Below the pieces are notes generated by a model, which was not told the origin of the DNA, did no database searches, and saw only the letters and a program-made list of their open reading frames with translations. Shown piece after piece: positions 52,163 through 63,050 of a stretch of 64,000 nt of DNA. The DNA is taken from NCBI GenBank assembly GCA_016297965.1, contig JAEDDP010000001.1, positions 1 through 64,000 on the forward strand, read 5' to 3'. The stretch comes from Alphaproteobacteria bacterium (GTDB taxonomy: Bacteria > Pseudomonadota > Alphaproteobacteria > Rs-D84 > CACZYB01). Numbering within the stretch: position 1 is the stretch's first letter; each line of letters starts with the position of its first letter. The translations under genes and the position numbers were made by a program.

Positions 52163-53935
52163 TTATTTTTTATTTGGCATATCCACCTTTATATGTAATT
52201 CACGAAGTTGTTTATCATCAATTGTGGATGGTGCCCCCATCATTAAGTCTTCGCCACGGCCGTTAATTGGGAACAAAATTACTTCACGTAAATTTGGTTC
52301 GTCGGCAAGGAGCATAACTATTCTATCAATACCAAGGGCAATACCAGCATGTGGAGGAACACCGTATTTGAATGCAGTCATAAGACCACTGAATCTTTCT
52401 TCTACGGTTTGTCTTGTATATCCAACATTTTCAAATGCCTTTACCATTGTTTCAATGTCATAGTTTCTTACGGCACCACTTGCCATTTCATAGCCGTTGC
52501 AAACAATATCATACTGATTTGCATTTATTGAAAGTAAATCTTTGGTTTCAAGAGCCTCTAATCCACCTTGTGGCATAGAGAATGGGTTATGACCGAAATC
52601 TATTTTACCAGTTGCATCATCAAGTTCATAGAATGGGAAATCTACGATAAATGCAAACTTGAATACACCTTGTTCAATAAGATTCAAATCTGTACCCAAC
52701 TTTGTTCTTGTAAGACCAGCAAATTTTTGTGCAGGAGCAAGTTTTTCACATACAAAGAAAACACTGTCCCCATTTTCAATTTTGCAAATCTGTTTAATCA
52801 TTTCTATTCTATCTTTTGAAAGATTTTTTGCAATAGGACCTTTTTCTTCGCCGTTTTCATCAAAAACAATATAACCTAAACCCTTTGCCTTGTTATCGCG
52901 GGCCCAGTTATTTAGTCCATCAAACCATGAACGTGGTTTATCAGATGTTTTTGGTGCGCGAATAGCCTTTACAACAGCACCCTTTTCAATATTGGATGCG
53001 AATATTGTAAAGCTTGAACCACGGAACGCTTCGGTTACATCTTCAATTACCAAAGGATTTCTTAAATCTGGTTTATCGGAACCATATTTTTCCATTGCTT
53101 CCTTATATGGGATTGTTGCCCAATCGTAAATCTTTCTTCCGAATGCGAATTTTGAAAATGTTGCTTCAACCAAGCCCTTTGCAACAGCAAGGACATCTTC
53201 TTGGGTTGCAAAAGACATTTCCATATCAAGTTGGTAAAATTCCAATACTCGGTCAGCCCTTAAATCTTCATCACGGAAACATGGAGCAACCTGAAAGTAT
53301 TTATCAAAGCCAGCAACCATAGCAAGTTGTTTAAATTGTTGTGGAGCCTGTGGTAAAGCATAGAATTTTCCAGGGTGAAGTCTTGATGGAACTAAGAAAT
53401 CACGTGCGCCTTCTGGGGAGGAGGCAGTAAGGATAGGTGTTTGAAGTTCATTAAAACCATTATCCCACATATAATCACGCATAGCCTTTATAATTTTTGA
53501 ACGAAGTGATATAGTGCGTTGAAGTTTTTGACGTCTTAAATCAATATATCTGTATTTAAGGCGTAAATCTTCTGGGAATTGTTCATCACTTGCAACCAAA
53601 ATAGGAAGAACATCAGCGGACGAAATAACATTTAATTCTTCTACCTTTAATTCAACCTTTCCAGATGGAAGGTTTTCATTTATTGTTTCGGCATCACGGG
53701 CGATGATTTCCCCGAAAACAGTTATAACACTTTCAATACGAAGATGTTCAAGTTTTGGAAAATCAGGGTGTGTTGTGTCAATTACACATTGTGTAAGTCC
53801 GTAATGATCGCGTAAATCAATAAAAACAAGACCACCATGGTCGCGTTTTGAATTTATCCAACCGGATAATTTAACCTTTTTACCGATAAAACTTTCGTTA
53901 ATTTCACCGCAAGTATTTGTTCTGTATTTATGCAT
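52163..53935 (-). CDS. aspS: Aspartyl-tRNA synthetase
   Basis: A 590-residue class II synthetase of bacterial type. The N-terminal OB-fold ([12 protein letters not shown], then [24 protein letters not shown]), motif 2 region [10 protein letters not shown] and motif 3 with [13 protein letters not shown] near 525-540 are intact. The long bacterial insertion domain between motifs 2 and 3 is present. The genomic mix of Asp and Asn charging cannot be judged from this window. It heads a minus-strand run toward rnj. Confidence 0.97.
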   Translation of the reverse strand: MHKYRTNTCGEINESFIGKKVKLSGWINSKRDHGGLVFIDLRDHYGLTQCVIDTTHPDFPKLEHLRIESVITVFGEIIARDAETINENLPSGKVELKVEELNVISSADVLPILVASDEQFPEDLRLKYRYIDLRRQKLQRTISLRSKIIKAMRDYMWDNGFNELQTPILTASSPEGARDFLVPSRLHPGKFYALPQAPQQFKQLAMVAGFDKYFQVAPCFRDEDLRADRVLEFYQLDMEMSFATQEDVLAVAKGLVEATFSKFAFGRKIYDWATIPYKEAMEKYGSDKPDLRNPLVIEDVTEAFRGSSFTIFASNIEKGAVVKAIRAPKTSDKPRSWFDGLNNWARDNKAKGLGYIVFDENGEEKGPIAKNLSKDRIEMIKQICKIENGDSVFFVCEKLAPAQKFAGLTRTKLGTDLNLIEQGVFKFAFIVDFPFYELDDATGKIDFGHNPFSMPQGGLEALETKDLLSINANQYDIVCNGYEMASGAVRNYDIETMVKAFENVGYTRQTVEERFSGLMTAFKYGVPPHAGIALGIDRIVMLLADEPNLREVILFPINGRGEDLMMGAPSTIDDKQLRELHIKVDMPNKK

Positions 53936-54017
53936 TTTTCCAATCCTTTATATTATAAGTTTTTGTAATATAATATATCTTTTGAATAATAAGTCAAAGA
54001 GTTTTTATTGGAAAAAA

Positions 54018-54944
54018 CTATCTTTCCCACTTTCTACGAAAAGCGCTAATTGCATAGTTTTTAACAAGTGTAGATGGATTTTCGATTTTATAAATTTCCC
54101 TTGGGTCCTTTTTGACAAGCTCGATTTGTTTTTCTTCTTCTTTTTTACTACGAACTTCCATTCCTTTATTATATGCGTTTAACTCTTCTTTGTTTAAGTC
54201 ATAGATAGTTAATTTTTTTGTATTAAAGTTTTCGGCAGTAATTTTTGTAATAATTCTTTCAGGATTATTTTCAATAAAAGCCAATTTTGCTTCTTTTGAT
54301 AAATCTTTAATTTCTTTTATATTATAGATAAGACCAAGTTTTGCAGCAATTAAATCAATATTTTTGTTTCTTTGTTCGGGTTTAAGCCAATCAAGAGAAG
54401 TTTTTTTTGTTTTAAGTGCATATTCAACTATTTCATCGGATGTTTTTGTAAAATATCTGAATTCACCAAAATCAACGATAAGTTTTTGAATTTCGATTGG
54501 TGCAGAGGCAATTTGGTTTCCTATAGCCTCTAAGTCTTTATTTTCAAAATCACTGTAAGCCCATTCAAATATGTGTTCGTCCACATATTGAATTATTTGT
54601 TGTTTTTGTTCTAAGCGTTTATTTCTTTGTTTATCTTCTTCCTTTTCTTTCCCTTCCTCTTCTTTTTTATAAAATTCAGTAAGAAAAGCGTGTTTGAATT
54701 CTTCGATTATTTGATTTTCAACATCTTTTGGGTATTTTCTTGCTTTTACCTTTTCAGTAACTTTTTCAAGGGCATAAGTGCCATCTTTTTTATAGTCCTT
54801 ATTTAAGTATTGGATATCGCTTATGATTGAATCAATCGTATAATGGCTTTCTAATTTTTCTAATACTTGATTAACTTTTTCCTTATACCATCCATCATTT
54901 ACATCTTCCAATAATCCGTAGTTTTTATCAGATATTTTTTTCAT
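54018..54944 (-). CDS. Hypothetical helical protein related to the 48008 gene
   Basis: A 308-residue, highly charged, helical protein with no signal peptide. A Glu/Lys-rich coiled coil spans about 90-120. Near the C-terminus it shows the unit KKDPREIYKIENPSTLVKNYAI, which has the same D/N-P...I-x-x-I-x-N-P...A layout as the repeats in the 48008 protein. It may be a divergent member of that family. AAGGAT precedes the ATG. It lies between aspS and tRNA-Trp. No function is proposed. Confidence 0.6.
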   Translation of the reverse strand: MKKISDKNYGLLEDVNDGWYKEKVNQVLEKLESHYTIDSIISDIQYLNKDYKKDGTYALEKVTEKVKARKYPKDVENQIIEEFKHAFLTEFYKKEEEGKEKEEDKQRNKRLEQKQQIIQYVDEHIFEWAYSDFENKDLEAIGNQIASAPIEIQKLIVDFGEFRYFTKTSDEIVEYALKTKKTSLDWLKPEQRNKNIDLIAAKLGLIYNIKEIKDLSKEAKLAFIENNPERIITKITAENFNTKKLTIYDLNKEELNAYNKGMEVRSKKEEEKQIELVKKDPREIYKIENPSTLVKNYAISAFRRKWER

Positions 54945-55208
54945 TTTTCAAATCCTTTTTTGCTATTTTTTAACTTATTAGTTTGAATATTAGAGAAAAA
55001 AATTCAAAAAGTCCATAGTCTTTTATAAAAAATTGAGTAAAATAGAGTCTTTGCCTTATGTTTTCGGTTGATTTTAGGTAAAAGTTTGTGTATATTACCA
55101 AGGATTAAAAAATTGCTTGATTTTACAGTCAAAATTTAATAGACTCTTTCCAATATTTGGATAGAAATTTGAATGAAAAATGAACTTATCCTGTAAAATC
55201 AGATAGAT

Positions 55209-55284
55209 AGGGGTATAGCTCAGCTGGTAGAGTACTGGTCTCCAAAACCAGGTGTCGAGGGTTCGAATCCTTCTGCCCCTGCCA
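55209..55284 (+). tRNA. tRNA-Trp (CCA)
   Basis: A 76-base tRNA: acceptor AGGGGTA/TGCCCCT, anticodon loop ctCCAaa, encoded CCA. Its place just before secE-nusG is the classical bacterial arrangement. Confidence 0.96.
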
Positions 55285-55418
55285 TACAAACCAAGGTTTC
55301 CCTTAGGTTTTGTTGGATTTTATGGAATTATAGCGAATCGTGAAGATTTGCTTTTGTGTGAAAGAATCGTGGTTTTTGCCACAAGATTTGAAAGAAAAGA
55401 AAGAACTGTGAGGTTTTT

Positions 55419-55607
55419 ATGTTTGGAAAGATTGTTACTTTTTTTGAACAAGTAAAGCAAGAGATGGGTAAGGTTGTTTGGCCAACCAAACGTGAAACTG
55501 TGTCTTCTGCTATTATGATTGTAGTTTTTTCTGTTTTATCCGCAATATTCTTCTTTCTTGTAGATAGATTTTTTATGTGGGTTATGAGTTTTGTTTTTAA
55601 CTTTTAA
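55419..55607 (+). CDS. secE: Protein translocase subunit SecE
   Basis: A 62-residue single-helix SecE. The amphipathic N-terminal part FFEQVKQEMGKVVWPTKRET carries the invariant V-x-W-P-x-R/K-E motif (about 19-26), then one transmembrane helix (about 31-55). SecE clamps SecY in the protein-export channel. It opens the secE-nusG-ribosomal cluster after tRNA-Trp. Confidence 0.95.
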   Translation: MFGKIVTFFEQVKQEMGKVVWPTKRETVSSAIMIVVFSVLSAIFFFLVDRFFMWVMSFVFNF

Positions 55608-55621
55608 TAAAAGGAATTATT

Positions 55622-56197
55622 ATGGAAAACAATGAACAAAAAATGGTTGATACAAAAGCAAAAGTAAGTAGTGCTAGATGGTATGTTGTTTACGTACATT
55701 CTGGTTGTGAAAAGGCTGTTGTGACACGTTTGGAAGAAAAAATTAAAAAATTCCATGTTGAGGATTCTTTTGAAGAAATCCTTATTCCTACACAGGAAGT
55801 AACAGAAGTTAAACAGGGTAAGAAAGTTGTATCGGAAAAGAAGTTTTTCCCCGGATATGTGCTTATCCGTATGGTTATGAATGATGATACATGGCATTTG
55901 GTTCGTGATATTCCGTTGGTTTCAGGTTTCCTTGGTTCAAGAACAAAACCATCACCAGTGAGTGAAAAGGATGCAGATATGCTTCTTCACAGACTTGAAA
56001 GTAAGGATGAAACTTTGGTTTCAGGTCTTTCATTTGAAGTTGGTGAGCAAGTTAAGGTTTGCGAAGGTCCATTTGCTTCATTCAATGGTGTTGTTGAAAA
56101 GGTTGATGACGAAAAACAAAGAGTTAAGGTTTCGGTTTCAATCTTTGGTCGTCCAACACAGGTTGATTTGGAATTTACACAAGTTGAAAAATTATAA
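55622..56197 (+). CDS. nusG: Transcription elongation/antitermination factor NusG
   Basis: A 191-residue NusG. The NGN domain begins RWYVVYVHSGCEKAV (about 20-34), has FFPGYVLIRM and ends LVRDIPLVSGFLG. The C-terminal KOW domain carries VGEQVKVCEGPFASFNGVV (about 140-158). NusG binds RNA polymerase and couples to ribosomal protein S10 or to Rho. It follows secE by 14 bases. Confidence 0.97.
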   Translation: MENNEQKMVDTKAKVSSARWYVVYVHSGCEKAVVTRLEEKIKKFHVEDSFEEILIPTQEVTEVKQGKKVVSEKKFFPGYVLIRMVMNDDTWHLVRDIPLVSGFLGSRTKPSPVSEKDADMLLHRLESKDETLVSGLSFEVGEQVKVCEGPFASFNGVVEKVDDEKQRVKVSVSIFGRPTQVDLEFTQVEKL

Positions 56198-56209
56198 GGA
56201 CTCAATTTT

Positions 56210-56404
56210 ATGAATAGTTTGATTTTTATAAAATATTATATTGTTGATGCTTTGAAACCTTTGTTTCCTAAGGTTACTTATGGAAATCCTTTGACTCAGG
56301 TAAAACGTGTTCCTATGTCTTTGGATAATGAAAAGGCAAGGTCTCAATGTTTAAAGAATTTTAATGATGTTAACTTTTTCGTGCAAAAGGTTAATTGTCG
56401 TTAA
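56210..56404 (+). CDS. Small hypothetical gene between nusG and rplK
   Basis: A 64-residue protein in a place where most bacteria have no gene. It starts with a partly hydrophobic segment (MNSLIFIKYYIVDALKPLF) and ends in a basic part with two cysteines. AAGGA lies ten bases before the ATG, and it fits the operon with a 12-base gap after nusG. I do not recognise it. If translated at operon level it would be abundant. Confidence 0.5.
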   Translation: MNSLIFIKYYIVDALKPLFPKVTYGNPLTQVKRVPMSLDNEKARSQCLKNFNDVNFFVQKVNCR

Positions 56405-56412
56405 TTTAAACC

Positions 56413-56442
56413 GGTAGTGGATTTTGCCATAATCGTACTACC
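56413..56442 (+). promoter_or_regulatory. Hairpin in the rplK leader
   Basis: GGTAGT (56413-56418) pairs with ACTACC (56437-56442), with no T-run. It lies in the 75-base gap before rplK and may serve L11-operon translational control. Confidence 0.35.
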
Positions 56443-56479
56443 ATTCCTAATAACAAAAAAAACTTTAAAGGAGTTTAAA

Positions 56480-56920
56480 ATGGCAAGCAAAAAAGAAATT
56501 GCAAAATATGTAAAGTTGCAAATCAATGCTGGTTCAGCAAATCCTTCTCCTCCTGTTGGTCCTGCTTTGGGACAAGCTGGTGTGAATATTATGGAATTTT
56601 GTAAGGCATTTAATGCAAAAACAGCGGATATGGAAAAAGGTATTCCATGCCCAGTTATTATTACAGTTTACAAAGATAAATCATTTGATTTTGTTGTAAA
56701 ATTACCACCAGTAAGTTTCTTGATTAAGAAAGCTGCTGGAATTAAATCTGGAAGTCATACACCTGGAAAGGGTCCTTCTGTTGGAAAACTTAAAAAATCA
56801 CAAATTCGTGAAATTGCAGAAGGCAAGATGAAAGATATGAACTGCCATACAATCGAGGCTGCTATGTCTATGGTTGAAGGTCAATGTAAAACAATGAGCG
56901 TTGATGTAGTGGAGGGCTAA
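56480..56920 (+). CDS. rplK: 50S ribosomal protein L11
   Basis: A 146-residue L11 of the GTPase-associated centre. The start is ATG 56480, with AAAGGAG upstream; the earlier in-frame ATG at 56417 falls in the leader hairpin. The N-terminal domain shows [22 protein letters not shown] (about 10-31) with the conserved proline-rich hinge, and the C-terminal RNA-binding domain ends [20 protein letters not shown]. Confidence 0.97.
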   Translation: MASKKEIAKYVKLQINAGSANPSPPVGPALGQAGVNIMEFCKAFNAKTADMEKGIPCPVIITVYKDKSFDFVVKLPPVSFLIKKAAGIKSGSHTPGKGPSVGKLKKSQIREIAEGKMKDMNCHTIEAAMSMVEGQCKTMSVDVVEG

Positions 56921-56924
56921 GATT

Positions 56925-57620
56925 ATGACATTTATTTCTAAAAGAATGAAAAAGATGACAGAAGGTCTTGATAAAGCAAAACTTTATACAATTCCAGAAG
57001 CTCTTAATATGTTAAAGGAAAAATCAACAGCTAAGTTTGATGAAACAATTGATATTGCGATGAACCTTGGTATTGATACAAAACAATCAGACCAAAATAT
57101 TCGTGGTATGGTTTCTCTTCCAAATGGTACTGGTAAGAAATGTGTTGTTGCTGTTTTTGCAAAGGCTGCAAAGGCAACAGAAGCAAAAGAAGCTGGTGCT
57201 GATATTGTTGGTGATGATGATTTAGTTGCAAATATTTTGAAGGGTCAAATCAATTTTGACAGATGTATTGCAACTCCTGATATGATGGCGGTACTTGGAA
57301 AAGTTGCTAAAATATTGGGACCAAAGGGTTTAATGCCAAATCCAAAGCTTGGTACTGTGACAATGGATGTTAAAGGTGCCATTGAAAAGGCAAAGGCAGG
57401 ACAAGTTGAATACCGTGCAGAAAAGAGCGGTGTTGTTCATGCTGGCCTTGGAAAGCTTTCTTTCGGTACAGAAAAGTTGGAAGAAAATGTTCGTGCATTT
57501 ATTGATGTTATTCAAAAGGCAAAGCCTGCATCATCAAAGGGTACTTACATTAAGGCTGTAACTCTTTCATCAACACAAGGTGTTGGTTTAAGAATAGATT
57601 TGTCCGATTTGAAAAAATAA
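56925..57620 (+). CDS. rplA: 50S ribosomal protein L1
   Basis: A 231-residue L1 that builds the ribosomal L1 stalk and usually represses its own operon. Family segments include FDETIDIAMNLGID (about 37-50), a central domain with ADIVGDDDLV, and the signature KILGPKGLMPNPKLGTV (about 125-141). The ATG follows rplK by 4 bases, with GGAGGG overlapping its stop region. Confidence 0.98.
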   Translation: MTFISKRMKKMTEGLDKAKLYTIPEALNMLKEKSTAKFDETIDIAMNLGIDTKQSDQNIRGMVSLPNGTGKKCVVAVFAKAAKATEAKEAGADIVGDDDLVANILKGQINFDRCIATPDMMAVLGKVAKILGPKGLMPNPKLGTVTMDVKGAIEKAKAGQVEYRAEKSGVVHAGLGKLSFGTEKLEENVRAFIDVIQKAKPASSKGTYIKAVTLSSTQGVGLRIDLSDLKK

Positions 57621-57637
57621 GTCGGATTTAAGAAATA

Positions 57638-57700
57638 CTTGTCCAAGACAGTAGGGACCATTGGTTTAAACGAAAGATTTTTTCACCCTACCAAGACAAG
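57638..57700 (+). promoter_or_regulatory. Ribosomal protein L10 leader
   Basis: CTTGTC (57638-57643) pairs with GACAAG (57695-57700), and inside it GTAGGG pairs with CCCTAC. The internal loop carries the conserved CAAGACA and CCAAGA sides typical of L10 leaders, the binding site by which L10(L12)4 represses rplJ-rplL. It lies between rplA and rplJ, as expected. Confidence 0.8.
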
Positions 57701-57798
57701 ACAAAAATTTAAAAAGTTTTTATCTTGGGCAAGAGGTGGTTTTAAAGAAAATATTTTTTTGAAACCTAATATTAACCAAGAAAAAGAAAGGTTTGTAA

Positions 57799-58281
57799 AT
57801 GAATCGTAATGACAAACAAGATTGGATTTCAAGTTTGAATAGTGCGCTTTCTTCTTCTGAATCAGCTGTTGTTGCAAAGTTTAAAGCTTTGACTGTTGCT
57901 GAACTTTCAGAATTAAGAGCAAAGGCAAGAGAACTTGGTGCTTCAATCAAAGTTACTCAGAACAGACTTACTAAACTTGCTTTGAAAGGTACTAACTATG
58001 AAGAACTTGCACCTTTGTTTAAGGGTGTTACATTAGTTGCATGGGCAAATGATCCAGTATCAGCAGCGAAAGTTGTTTTTAATTTTGCAAAAACTAATGA
58101 TAAAGTTGAAATTCTTGGTGGTGCTATGGGTAAGGAAATTTTGGATGTTGACGGAGTTAAATCTGTTGCTCTTCTTCCTTCTCTTGATGAAGCACGTGCA
58201 AAGATTTGTGCAGTACTTACAACTCCTGCTGGAAATCTTGCTCGCGTTTTCAAAGCTTATTCCGAAAAGCAAGCAGCATAA
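57799..58281 (+). CDS. rplJ: 50S ribosomal protein L10
   Basis: A 160-residue L10, the base of the L7/L12 stalk. The N-terminal rRNA-binding part contains AVVAKFKALTVAELSELRAKARELGASIKVTQNRLTKLAL-type sequence (about 23-62, motif core NRLTKLA), and the C-terminal helix that binds L12 dimers ends YSEKQAA. The mRNA leader upstream is the target of L10 autoregulation. AAAGAAAGG precedes the ATG. Confidence 0.96.
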   Translation: MNRNDKQDWISSLNSALSSSESAVVAKFKALTVAELSELRAKARELGASIKVTQNRLTKLALKGTNYEELAPLFKGVTLVAWANDPVSAAKVVFNFAKTNDKVEILGGAMGKEILDVDGVKSVALLPSLDEARAKICAVLTTPAGNLARVFKAYSEKQAA

Positions 58282-58340
58282 GTTTTATAAAATTTAATAT
58301 TAACCATTTAATAAAATAATTATAAAAAAGGAAAATAAAA

Positions 58341-58703
58341 ATGGCAGATTTACAAAAATTAGTTGATGAACTTTCAACACTTACAGTTATGGAAGCAGCA
58401 GAGCTTTCAAAGAAATTAGAAGAAACTTGGGGCGTTTCAGCAGCAGCTCCTGTTGTAATGGCAGGCGCAGCAGCTGGTGCAGCAGAAGAAAAGTCAGAAT
58501 TTAACGTTGTTTTGGCTTCTGCTGGTGCAAACAAGATTGCAGTTATTAAAGAAGTTCGTGAAATCACAGGTCTTGGTCTTAAAGACGCAAAAGACTTAGT
58601 TGATGGTGCTCCAAAGACTGTTAAAGAAAACGTTGCAAAGGCAGCTGCTGAAGAAATGAAAGCAAAGTTAGAAGCTGCTGGTGCAACAGTAGAATTGAAA
58701 TAA
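58341..58703 (+). CDS. rplL: 50S ribosomal protein L7/L12
   Basis: A 120-residue L12. The N-terminal dimerisation domain ([19 protein letters not shown]) is followed by a flexible Ala/Gly hinge and the C-terminal factor-binding domain with the signature [17 protein letters not shown] (about 75-91). Present in several copies on the stalk, it recruits translation GTPases. Confidence 0.98.
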   Translation: MADLQKLVDELSTLTVMEAAELSKKLEETWGVSAAAPVVMAGAAAGAAEEKSEFNVVLASAGANKIAVIKEVREITGLGLKDAKDLVDGAPKTVKENVAKAAAEEMKAKLEAAGATVELK

Positions 58704-58725
58704 TTCTATTTATTACATTATTGGT

Positions 58726-58755
58726 GGAGGTCGGAGAGCTTTTTCTCCTTCCTCC
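58726..58755 (+). promoter_or_regulatory. rplL-rpoB intergenic hairpin (attenuator or processing site)
   Basis: GGAGG and GGAGA (58726-58737) pair with TCTCC and CCTCC (58744-58755), with one two-base internal loop. No strong T-run follows, so partial termination or RNase processing, as known at this position in other bacteria, is likely. Confidence 0.6.
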
Positions 58756-58863
58756 CTTTCGACTCTTTGTCGGATGTACGTTTAAAAAAGCAAAATAAAG
58801 TTAAAATTAACTTTAAAAAGATGATAAACTTTTAAGGTTAGCAAAACAAAAAAGGGTGAAAAT

Positions 58864-61800
58864 ATGTTTAATGCTTATAAAAGAATCAGAAAAGATTTTG
58901 GTAGGATTAAATCTCCGATTGAACTTCCAAATCTTATAAAAATTCAAGAAGAGTCTTATAAAAGTTTCCTTCAATTAGAGGAAAAACCTGAAAATCGTAA
59001 GGATGTTGGTATTCAGGCTGTTTTTAAATCTGTATTTCCGATACATGATTTTTCCGGACTCGCAGATCTTGATTTTGTGAAGTATGAGTTTGATGCTCCA
59101 AAATATGATGCGGAAGAGTGTCTTCGTCGTGGTCTTACTTTTGCTGCTCCTTTAAGAGTTACATTAAGACTTGTTCTTTGGGATATTGATGAAAATGGAA
59201 ATAAATCCATTAAGGATGTAAAAGAACAAGAAATATTTATGGGTGAAATACCCCTTATGACAGAAAAGGGTACATTGATTTTCAATGGTACCGAACGTGT
59301 ATTCGTTTCACAGATGCAACGTTCTCCTGGTGTGTTCTTTACTCATGATGGTGGAAAAACACATGCAAGCGGAAAGTTGCTTTTCAGTGGTAAAATTATA
59401 CCATCCCGTGGTTTTTGGATGGATTTTGAATTTGATGCAAAAGATATTTTGTATGTAAGAATTGATAAAAAACGTAAGCTTCCTATTACAACTTTGCTTG
59501 CTTCTTTCTATAATGATGAAACAGAAGCTGCTGTTGAAACTGCGATTAAGGAAGGCAAAAATCCAGAATCAATAGAAAAGGTTGGAATGTCATCCAATGA
59601 AATTTTGAAACTTTTCTATACAGAGGAAGTATTTACAAGATTTAAAAATGGTTGGAAGAAACCTTTTAATGCATCTCTTATCACAAAGGGTGTTAAATTC
59701 AGCTATGATTTGGTTGATGCAAAGACAGGTGAAGTTGTTGTTGCAAAGGGAAATAAAGTTTCTCCACGTGCTGCAAAAAAGCTTGTTGAAGGTGGTTTGT
59801 CAGAAGTTTATGTTTCCGATGAAAATCTTTGTGAAGCAGGTTTATTCCTTTCCGATGATATAATTGATGAGTCTACTTTTGAAGTTATTGCAGAAGCAGG
59901 TCAAGAAATTACAGCGGAAGTTTTACAAAAAATAAATGATGCAAAGATTAAAGAATTTGGTGTTCTTTATATTGATAATGTGACAGTAGGTCCACATATC
60001 AGAAATACTTTGGTTGTTGATAGAAACAAAACTCGTGAAGAAGCTTTGTTTGATATTTACCAGGTTATGCGTCCAGGTGAACCACCAACAGTAAGTTCAG
60101 CTGAAAGTATGTTTTTCAGAATGTTCTTTGATAAGGACTTTTATGATTTGTCTTCCGTTGGAAGATTTAAGATGAATACAAGACTTGATATTAGTTTTGA
60201 TGAAGCACCAGAAAATTTGACAATACTTCGTCGTGATGATGTTATCAAAACAATTAAAGCCTTGGTTGATTTAAAAGATGGCAAGGGCGAAATTGATGAT
60301 ATTGATAACCTTTCAAATCGTCGTATTCGTTCGGTTGGTGAACTTCTTGAAAACCAATACAGAATTGGTATTGTAAGAATGGAAAGAGCAATAAGAGAGA
60401 AGATGTCTTCTGCTCAAATAGATTCTATTATGCCACAAGATTTGGTTAATGCTAGACCAGTTCTTTCTGCAATTAAGGAATTCCTTGGTTCATCACAGCT
60501 TTCACAGTTTATGGATCAAAACAACCCATTGTCAGAAGTTACACATAAGAGAAGACTTTCCGCTTTGGGTCCTGGTGGATTGACACGTGAACGTGCAGGA
60601 TTTGAAGTGCGAGACGTTCATCCAACTCATTACGGACGTATTTGTCCTATTGAAACACCGGAAGGTCAAAACATTGGTCTTATTAACTCGCTTGCAACCT
60701 ATGCCGTTATTGATAAGTATGGATTTATTGAAACACCATACAGAAAGGTTGTTGATGGCAAGGTAACAGATGAAGTTATTTATGTTTCCGCAATGGAAGA
60801 AAATAAATATATTATCGCACAGGCAAACTCAGTTCTTAACAAAGATGGTACATTTGCCGAAGAATTGGTAAGTTGCCGAAAGGATGGTGAATTCATATTG
60901 CTTCCAGCAAGTGAAATTACTTTGATGGACGTTTCTCCAAAACAGCTTGTTTCTGTGACTGCTGCTTTGATTCCGTTCCTTGAAAACGACGACGCTAACC
61001 GTGCTTTGATGGGTTCTAACCAGCAACGTCAGGCAGTTCCTTTGGTTAAGTCAGAGGCTCCTTTTGTTGGTACAGGTATTGAATATCGTGTTGCAACCGA
61101 TTCAAAGGCTACTATACAAGCCGTTAATGATGGTGTTGTTACACAAGTTGATTCAACAAGAATCGTTGTTCAAACAACAGGTAAGAAGGCTAAATCAGCA
61201 ACTGGTGTTGATATTTACAGACTTCAAAAGTATGTTCGTTCAAATCAGGATACGTGTATAAACCAAAAGCCAATTGTAAATGTTGGTGATAAGGTTAAGG
61301 CTGGTGATATTTTGGCCGATGGACCATGTACAGATCTTGGAGAATTGGCATTAGGAAGAAATGTTCGTGTTGCATTCTTGCCATGGCAAGGTTATAACTA
61401 CGAAGATGCTATTGTTATAAGTGAACGTATTGTAAAGGATGATGTGTTTACATCCGTTCATATTTCCGAATTTGAAATTATGGCTCGTGATACAAAGTTG
61501 GGTCCAGAAGAAATTACACGTGATATTCCAAATGTTGGTGCCGAAGCATTAAAGAATTTGGATGAAACAGGTGTTATTCATATTGGTGCCCATGTTAAAG
61601 CCGGCGATATTTTGGTTGGAAAGGTTACACCAAAGGGTGAAACTCCTGTAACACCAGAAGAAAAGTTGCTTCGTGCAATCTTTGGTGAAAAGGCAACCGA
61701 AGTAAGGGATACATCTTTGAGAGTTCCACCTGGAACAGAAGGTACAGTTCTTGATGTACGTATGTTTTTCAGACGTGGTATTCAAAAGGATGAAAGAGCT

Positions 61801-63036
61801 TTGTCTATTGAATATATGGAAATTGAAAAGCTTAATAAAGATAGAGCTGATGAAAGACAGATTTTGGAAAATGGTTTCAATGAGAAATTAAAATCATTCC
61901 TTGATGGAAAGGTTGTTCTTGATGCTCCAAAGGATGTTGCTGTAAAAGGTGCAACTTTGAGTGCAAGTGAGTTGGCTGGAATTTCATCTGCTAAACTTGG
62001 AAAGATAAAACTTGAAAACGAAAAGGCACAGGAAGCTTTGACTTCTATGATTGAAGAATTTGCAGAAGTTATTAAAGCTCATGATGCAAAGTTTGATGAT
62101 AAAGTTGAAAAGATAAAGCAAGGAAATGATTTACTTCCTGGTGTATTGAAGGTTGTAAAGGTATTTATTGCGATTAAGAGAAAACTTCAAGTTGGTGATA
62201 AGATGTCTGGTCGTCATGGAAACAAGGGTATCGTTTGCCGTGTTGTTCCAGTAGAAGATATGCCATACCAAGCTGATGGTACTCCTGTGGATATAGTTCT
62301 TAATCCATTGGGTGTTCCTTCACGTATGAACATCGGTCAGATTTTGGAAACTCATTTGGGTTGGGCTGCAAAGGGTCTTGGTGTAAAGATTGGACATATG
62401 ATGGAAGAACTTTACAAAAAGAATCTTCAAGTTGCAGATATCAGAAAGGAAATTGAAAAGATTTATGGTAAAGAAATTTACGATAATGAAATCAAGGATT
62501 TCTCAGATGATGAAATCAAAGAATTTGCACAATCACTTTCAAATGGTGTTCCAATGGCAACCCCAGTATTTGATGGTGCAAAGGAAGCTGATATTTCAAA
62601 ATTACTTGAAGAAGCAGGTCTTGATTCATCAGGTCAGGTTGAACTTTACAATGGTGAAAACGGTGAAAAGTTTGATTTGCCTGTGACTGTTGGTTATATG
62701 TATATGTTAAAGCTTCATCACCTTGTTGATGAAAAAATCCACGCTCGTTCTGTTGGACCTTACTCTTTGGTTACACAACAACCTCTTGGTGGTAAGGCAC
62801 AGTTCGGTGGTCAGAGATTTGGTGAAATGGAAGTTTGGGCATTGGAAGCATTCGGTGCTGCATACACATTACAAGAAATGTTGACAATTAAGTCTGATGA
62901 CGTGACCGGAAGAACAAAAGTTTATGAATCCATCGTTCGTGGAAACTATGACTTTGAATATGGTACACCAGAAAGCTTTAATGTTCTTGTAAAAGAAATT
63001 AAATCTCTTGGACTTAACCTAGAAACTAAGAAATAA
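58864..63036 (+). CDS. rpoB: RNA polymerase beta subunit
   Basis: A 1390-residue beta subunit, full length. The rifampicin-region cluster is clear: [32 protein letters not shown] (about 538-570), matching the RRDR core. The C-terminal catalytic part holds [12 protein letters not shown] (about 1112-1123) and ends with [25 protein letters not shown]. In the RRDR the residues at the common resistance positions (D, H, S-type) appear wild type. It follows rplL with a 160-base gap. Confidence 0.98.
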   Translation: MFNAYKRIRKDFGRIKSPIELPNLIKIQEESYKSFLQLEEKPENRKDVGIQAVFKSVFPIHDFSGLADLDFVKYEFDAPKYDAEECLRRGLTFAAPLRVTLRLVLWDIDENGNKSIKDVKEQEIFMGEIPLMTEKGTLIFNGTERVFVSQMQRSPGVFFTHDGGKTHASGKLLFSGKIIPSRGFWMDFEFDAKDILYVRIDKKRKLPITTLLASFYNDETEAAVETAIKEGKNPESIEKVGMSSNEILKLFYTEEVFTRFKNGWKKPFNASLITKGVKFSYDLVDAKTGEVVVAKGNKVSPRAAKKLVEGGLSEVYVSDENLCEAGLFLSDDIIDESTFEVIAEAGQEITAEVLQKINDAKIKEFGVLYIDNVTVGPHIRNTLVVDRNKTREEALFDIYQVMRPGEPPTVSSAESMFFRMFFDKDFYDLSSVGRFKMNTRLDISFDEAPENLTILRRDDVIKTIKALVDLKDGKGEIDDIDNLSNRRIRSVGELLENQYRIGIVRMERAIREKMSSAQIDSIMPQDLVNARPVLSAIKEFLGSSQLSQFMDQNNPLSEVTHKRRLSALGPGGLTRERAGFEVRDVHPTHYGRICPIETPEGQNIGLINSLATYAVIDKYGFIETPYRKVVDGKVTDEVIYVSAMEENKYIIAQANSVLNKDGTFAEELVSCRKDGEFILLPASEITLMDVSPKQLVSVTAALIPFLENDDANRALMGSNQQRQAVPLVKSEAPFVGTGIEYRVATDSKATIQAVNDGVVTQVDSTRIVVQTTGKKAKSATGVDIYRLQKYVRSNQDTCINQKPIVNVGDKVKAGDILADGPCTDLGELALGRNVRVAFLPWQGYNYEDAIVISERIVKDDVFTSVHISEFEIMARDTKLGPEEITRDIPNVGAEALKNLDETGVIHIGAHVKAGDILVGKVTPKGETPVTPEEKLLRAIFGEKATEVRDTSLRVPPGTEGTVLDVRMFFRRGIQKDERALSIEYMEIEKLNKDRADERQILENGFNEKLKSFLDGKVVLDAPKDVAVKGATLSASELAGISSAKLGKIKLENEKAQEALTSMIEEFAEVIKAHDAKFDDKVEKIKQGNDLLPGVLKVVKVFIAIKRKLQVGDKMSGRHGNKGIVCRVVPVEDMPYQADGTPVDIVLNPLGVPSRMNIGQILETHLGWAAKGLGVKIGHMMEELYKKNLQVADIRKEIEKIYGKEIYDNEIKDFSDDEIKEFAQSLSNGVPMATPVFDGAKEADISKLLEEAGLDSSGQVELYNGENGEKFDLPVTVGYMYMLKLHHLVDEKIHARSVGPYSLVTQQPLGGKAQFGGQRFGEMEVWALEAFGAAYTLQEMLTIKSDDVTGRTKVYESIVRGNYDFEYGTPESFNVLVKEIKSLGLNLETKK

Positions 63037-63050
63037 AAAGGGGAATATAG

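Noticed and set aside
55252..55455. Reading frame from tRNA-Trp into secE
   Set aside because: It begins inside the tRNA T-arm and overlaps secE in another frame.
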